A DNA stretch of 64,000 bases from Halorubellus sp034808145 (GTDB taxonomy: Archaea; Halobacteriota; Halobacteria; Halobacteriales; Natrialbaceae), in the NCBI RefSeq assembly GCF_034808145.1, contig NZ_JAXHGM010000014.1:26049-90048 (forward strand), in the 5' to 3' direction. The notes under the pieces were generated by a model. That model had not been told where the DNA came from, ran no database searches, and saw nothing but the letters and a program-made list of their open reading frames with translations. The translations under genes and the position numbers were made by a program. How positions within the stretch are numbered: position 1 is the first letter of the stretch; every line of letters begins with the position of its first letter. Shown here one piece after another: positions 61,914 to 64,000 of the stretch.

Positions 61914-62053
61914 CACACGTCACGCGGCGGCGAACGTGCATAAACGTCCCGGGAACCGACCGCACGAACGTGAGCACTGACCGTCGTCGGCGTCGAGCGC
62001 GATACCCGGGGCTCGCAAGGGTGGCTCGCGGGAGAACGGTGGCGAGTGGTACG

Positions 62054-62251
62054 CTAGAACTCGTGCTCGACTTCGTCCTGATCGGCTTTCTGGATGATGA
62101 TCTTCCCGTCACGAACGCGCACGAACACCTCGTCGCCGATATCCATCCCCGCAACCGCCAGCTCGTCCTCGTGGAGGTTGATGTGGACGTTGTGGTACTC
62201 GCCGTTCTCGTCTTTCGCGCCACTCGGGCTCAACTTCTTTTTCCGTACCAT
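62054..62251 (-). CDS. Small AbrB/SpoVT-like protein
   Basis: A 65-aa protein from ATG 62251. MVRKKKLSPSGAKDENGEYH and NVHINLHEDELAVAGMDIGD plus EVFVRVRDGKIIIQKADQDE resemble the swapped-hairpin AbrB/MazE fold of transition-state regulators. The basic N-terminus could bind DNA. A TATA-like ACTTAAG at 62286-62295 (minus strand) places a start ~12 bp before ATG. It is conserved in haloarchaea; divergent from the MC1 gene. Confidence 0.8.
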   Translation of the reverse strand: MVRKKKLSPSGAKDENGEYHNVHINLHEDELAVAGMDIGDEVFVRVRDGKIIIQKADQDEVEHEF

Positions 62252-62285
62252 CGCCGAGGTCTAGTTCGTGTGTTCGCTACAGCAC

Positions 62286-62295
62286 GTACTTAAGT
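62286..62295 (-). promoter_or_regulatory. TATA element of the AbrB-like gene
   Basis: On the minus strand CACTTAAGTA is centred ~39 bp before ATG 62251, giving an expected start near 62263 and a leader of ~12 nt. Confidence 0.45.
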
Positions 62296-62433
62296 GTTTT
62301 CTACACCGGAGACGTCGGGATGAGCGCGCGCGAGCAATCTCAGGCCGCTATCCCCGTCGAAATCGGTCGGTTCCCGACCCGACTTACCCCTCCCTTTATC
62401 AATGGTTCCGTCGCCGTCCCTCGATTCCGGGGA

Positions 62434-62444
62434 TATCTTTATGG
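62434..62444 (+). promoter_or_regulatory. TATA element of the MC1 gene
   Basis: TATCTTTATGG is the best TATA-like word before MC1; its centre is ~40 bp ahead of ATG 62479, giving a predicted leader of about 13 nt. Confidence 0.45.
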
Positions 62445-62478
62445 TTGGCCGTGTGTTCCATTCGCATGGAACGAAATC

Positions 62479-62787
62479 ATGGTACGCGAAGATGGAAAGC
62501 GCAATTTCGCGCTTCGAGACCAGAGTGGCGAGGAAACCAGCGTGTTCTCGGGCAACACGCCCCGACAAGCAGCCCTGAAAGCAGCCCGACGCCTCGAACC
62601 AGCACAAGGCGAAGAGAACGCCGAGAAGACCGAACTCCGTCTCCGAGAGAAAGGCACCGACAAGGTCCACATCTACGACGGCTGGGCCTGGAACGAACAA
62701 GCCCCGGACGACAAACCCGACTGGATGCCCGACGAGATCACCGAAGCCAACGTCTCCAAGAAACGCATCGAACACCTCGAAGAATAA
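62479..62787 (+). CDS. mc1: Chromosomal protein MC1
   Basis: A 102-aa non-histone DNA-bending protein. The MC1 core is easily recognised: RNFALRDQSGEETSVFSGNT, PRQAALKAARRLEPAQGEEN, RLREKGTDKVHIYDGWAWNE and DWMPDEITEANVSKKRIEHL, aligning with methanosarcinal MC1 over its whole length. It binds DNA as a monomer and bends it sharply. Compared with methanogen MC1 it is much more acidic, as in other haloarchaeal versions. Located directly ahead of the rRNA region; ATG 62479 in a short leader. Confidence 0.95.
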   Translation: MVREDGKRNFALRDQSGEETSVFSGNTPRQAALKAARRLEPAQGEENAEKTELRLREKGTDKVHIYDGWAWNEQAPDDKPDWMPDEITEANVSKKRIEHLEE

Positions 62788-63382
62788 CCACCCCCACGTT
62801 TCTCGACCGACACGCATACGACCCCCGAGGGACAACCTCGCCACCGCGCGGGCACCACCCGACCCGACCGACCGCACTACGCGTGGAATGACCCGTCGGC
62901 CTCCACCCGCGCGACATAACCACCAGTAGCAGCCGGTACACCAGTACCCGCAGGGACGAACAACCCAACGCACTACGACCACATCGAACGTCCCCCCACG
63001 AGCAACCACGACGCCCATAGCCATCCTACTCCCCGCGCACGCGAACAAAAATCTCGTATCACCGGCTAGCACCGGCTAGGACAACACACCACCGACAGCC
63101 GTACAACCAGCCATCACCCAGCCACCACCGCCCGACCTCAACGCTCAACCCCCCAGGGCCAACACCGAACCGCCACTCACCACCCTCCCACACACGACAC
63201 GCTCCACCTCCAGGACGCAGCACCGAACACCCAATCCCCCGCGATTCCCACCCTGGACCACCACCACGCGCACACCACCCACACCACGAGCACCCATTCA
63301 TATAACTCATAACGCGTACGCGCGCCCCCGAAACCCGTGCGAAACCACCCCACGTGAACGCGATGCCAAAGCCCGAACGGAA
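62788..63382. other. Long gene-free, C/A-rich intergenic stretch before the rRNA promoters
   Basis: Between MC1 and the first rRNA promoter no frame has haloarchaeal protein composition. The plus strand is strongly poor in G and T: in 63121-63180 I count 33 C, 15 A, 9 G and 3 T. A short direct repeat CACCGGCTAG occurs twice at 63061-63080. The region could be an MC1 trailer, a non-coding RNA locus or spacer. Confidence 0.6.
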
Positions 63383-63397
63383 CGACGGCCTTAAATG
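63383..63397 (+). promoter_or_regulatory. rRNA operon promoter 1
   Basis: CGACGGCCTTAAATG is a variant of the haloarchaeal rRNA promoter word. About 27 bp downstream is TGATGTGAACGA, the probable start region. The same start sequence (GATGTGAACG) follows promoter 2. Confidence 0.7.
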
Positions 63398-63513
63398 TAT
63401 CACTCCCATTGGTATTGATGTGAACGAGGTGGCGCACGACGCCACTTCCCCTCTGGCCGCGACCCGGCACGGAGGCAGGAACGCCCCGGTCCACAATCGG
63501 GACACCAACGAAA

Positions 63514-63528
63514 CGACGCCCTTAAGTG
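63514..63528 (+). promoter_or_regulatory. rRNA operon promoter 2
   Basis: CGACGCCCTTAAGTG matches the known haloarchaeal rRNA promoter consensus. It is 131 bp after promoter 1 and is followed ~26 bp on by GGGATGTGAACG, a likely start point. Confidence 0.8.
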
Positions 63529-63591
63529 AAACAGGCGACTTCGTTGGGATGTGAACGCCCCGCCGGAATGAACTCCGGCGTCGGGCGAGTC

Positions 63592-63606
63592 CGACGCCCT
63601 TAAGTG
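63592..63606 (+). promoter_or_regulatory. rRNA operon promoter 3
   Basis: An exact second copy of CGACGCCCTTAAGTG, 78 bp after promoter 2. The downstream sequence differs (GGTTACAAAGC near +27), so only the TATA/BRE block was duplicated or retained. Confidence 0.8.
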
Positions 63607-63718
63607 GATACGGGGATTCGGTTACAAAGCACACAGCACAACGAGATTCGGGGCACGTTCAACTCGTGCCCCAATCCCGGACGTGTTTGGCGAGGTCGAC
63701 TCGCCGAACGGAGCAACT

Positions 63719-63735
63719 CCGAAGGGCTTATGTCC
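63719..63735 (+). promoter_or_regulatory. Possible rRNA operon promoter 4
   Basis: CCGAAGGGCTTATGTCC resembles the same arrangement (BRE-like CCGAA then CTTAT). Transcription would start near 63755, at ATATGCTCAAG. Weaker than the other copies. Confidence 0.45.
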
Positions 63736-63742
63736 CTTCCCG

Positions 63743-63949
63743 GAATATGCTCAAGTCCGGAAGGAAATGAGGATTCCGCCCCTGCGGTCCGCCGTCAAGA
63801 CGGAATCTGATGTTAGCTCTGGTAGTTCGGTGACGCCCGGTCGGCCGACTCGACCTGGAATCACCGAACTCGGACCACGCAATGCAATAGATGGAACACA
63901 CCCATTCGGGTGTGTCCCGCCATACCCCCCGAGCCTTGAGCTCGGGACC
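63743..63949 (+). other. 16S rRNA leader with probable processing stem
   Basis: The sequence between the promoters and the 16S start has several paired segments (e.g. TCGGGACC before the 16S, and GGTGTGTCCCGCC), as in archaeal leaders cut at bulge-helix-bulge motifs. The matching 3' half of the stem lies outside the window, so the exact processing site cannot be given. Confidence 0.55.
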
Positions 63950-64000
63950 ATTCCGGTTGATCCTGCCGGAGGCCATTGCTATCGGAGTTCGATTTAGCCA
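63950..64000 (+). rRNA. rrs: 16S ribosomal RNA, 5' end
   Basis: The universal archaeal 16S beginning is present: ATTCCGGTTGATCCTGCCGG at 63950, followed by AGGCCATTGCTATCGG and the standard helix region. The gene continues beyond the right edge. Confidence 0.97.

Noticed and set aside
62290..63072. 260-residue minus-strand frame opposite MC1
   Set aside because: Composition is unlike haloarchaeal protein, and MC1 on the other strand is unmistakable.
63059..63634. 191-residue minus-strand frame across the rRNA promoters
   Set aside because: Gly/Trp/Cys/Arg-rich and not acidic, overlaps promoter copies; it results from the C-rich skew.
62788..63949. tRNA or small stable RNA gene before 16S
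   Set aside because: No cloverleaf or typical TTCRA loop recognised by eye; a covariance search would be needed to exclude one.

Overview
The window is chromosomal DNA of a halophilic archaeon (class Halobacteria). The supporting signs are very high GC, Asp/Glu-rich proteins with few lysines, Tat-type lipoprotein signals (twin Arg plus an AGC lipobox), TATA elements about 27 bp upstream of start codons with little or no leader, a chromosomal protein MC1 gene, archaeal families (NMD3, Taw2, LysW-type arginine synthesis, XPD helicase), and a typical haloarchaeal rRNA leader with tandem promoters running into the first ~50 bases of 16S rRNA at the right edge. The genus cannot be fixed from the window. 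I see no tRNA, IS element, prophage or CRISPR array; this is mainly core genome.

Layout. 1-9.7 kb: mostly small conserved haloarchaeal proteins (a winged-helix/zinc regulator, a DUF5784-like protein, a DUF5786-like protein, a coupled NAD(P)-binding/membrane protein pair, a Cys-cluster protein) plus a first Fe-S DEAH helicase (7.3-9.1 kb). 9.8-15.3 kb: Taw2-like tRNA wyosine enzyme and NMD3 in one operon, then a second Fe-S helicase. 15.3-20.3 kb: an SDR-fold protein without the usual active-site residues, then a thiamine-type ABC importer (ATPase, fused permease, Tat lipoprotein binding protein). 20.6-25.7 kb: a giant secreted subtilisin-like protease with PKD repeats, a 21-glycine run and a PGF-CTERM-like anchor. 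25.8-31.5 kb: two divergent rhodanese-type sulfurtransferases, two tandem zinc-ribbon membrane proteins, an aldehyde dehydrogenase. 31.7-34.5 kb: metY-metX. 35-41.2 kb: serB, serA and thrC with small proteins between. 41.3-46.5 kb: two Tat lipoproteins, a TrmB-like regulator, a Gfo/Idh/MocA oxidoreductase and a membrane protein. 46.5-56.2 kb: a complete arginine cluster on the minus strand, argG-argH-argW-argX-argC-argB-argD-argE-argF, using the LysW carrier-protein route. 56.5-62 kb: small membrane protein, 2H phosphoesterase, secreted esterase, XPD/Rad3 helicase and pyrD. 62-64 kb: AbrB-like protein, MC1, a long gene-free C-rich stretch, rRNA promoters and the 16S start.

The amino acid genes dominate function: metY/metX (methionine), serA/serB (serine), thrC (threonine) and the whole arginine route from glutamate to arginine, with pyrD (pyrimidines) nearby. 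No clearly new multi-gene system was found. The most unusual signals are a 122-bp tandem duplication of a helicase gene's 3' end with its hairpin, a second gene-end duplication at a sulfurtransferase gene, a repeated hairpin family shared by two loci with a 30-bp tandem array, acidic low-complexity insertions in many core enzymes, a low-GC promoter island inside the arg cluster, and a strongly skewed gene-free region ahead of the rRNA promoters.
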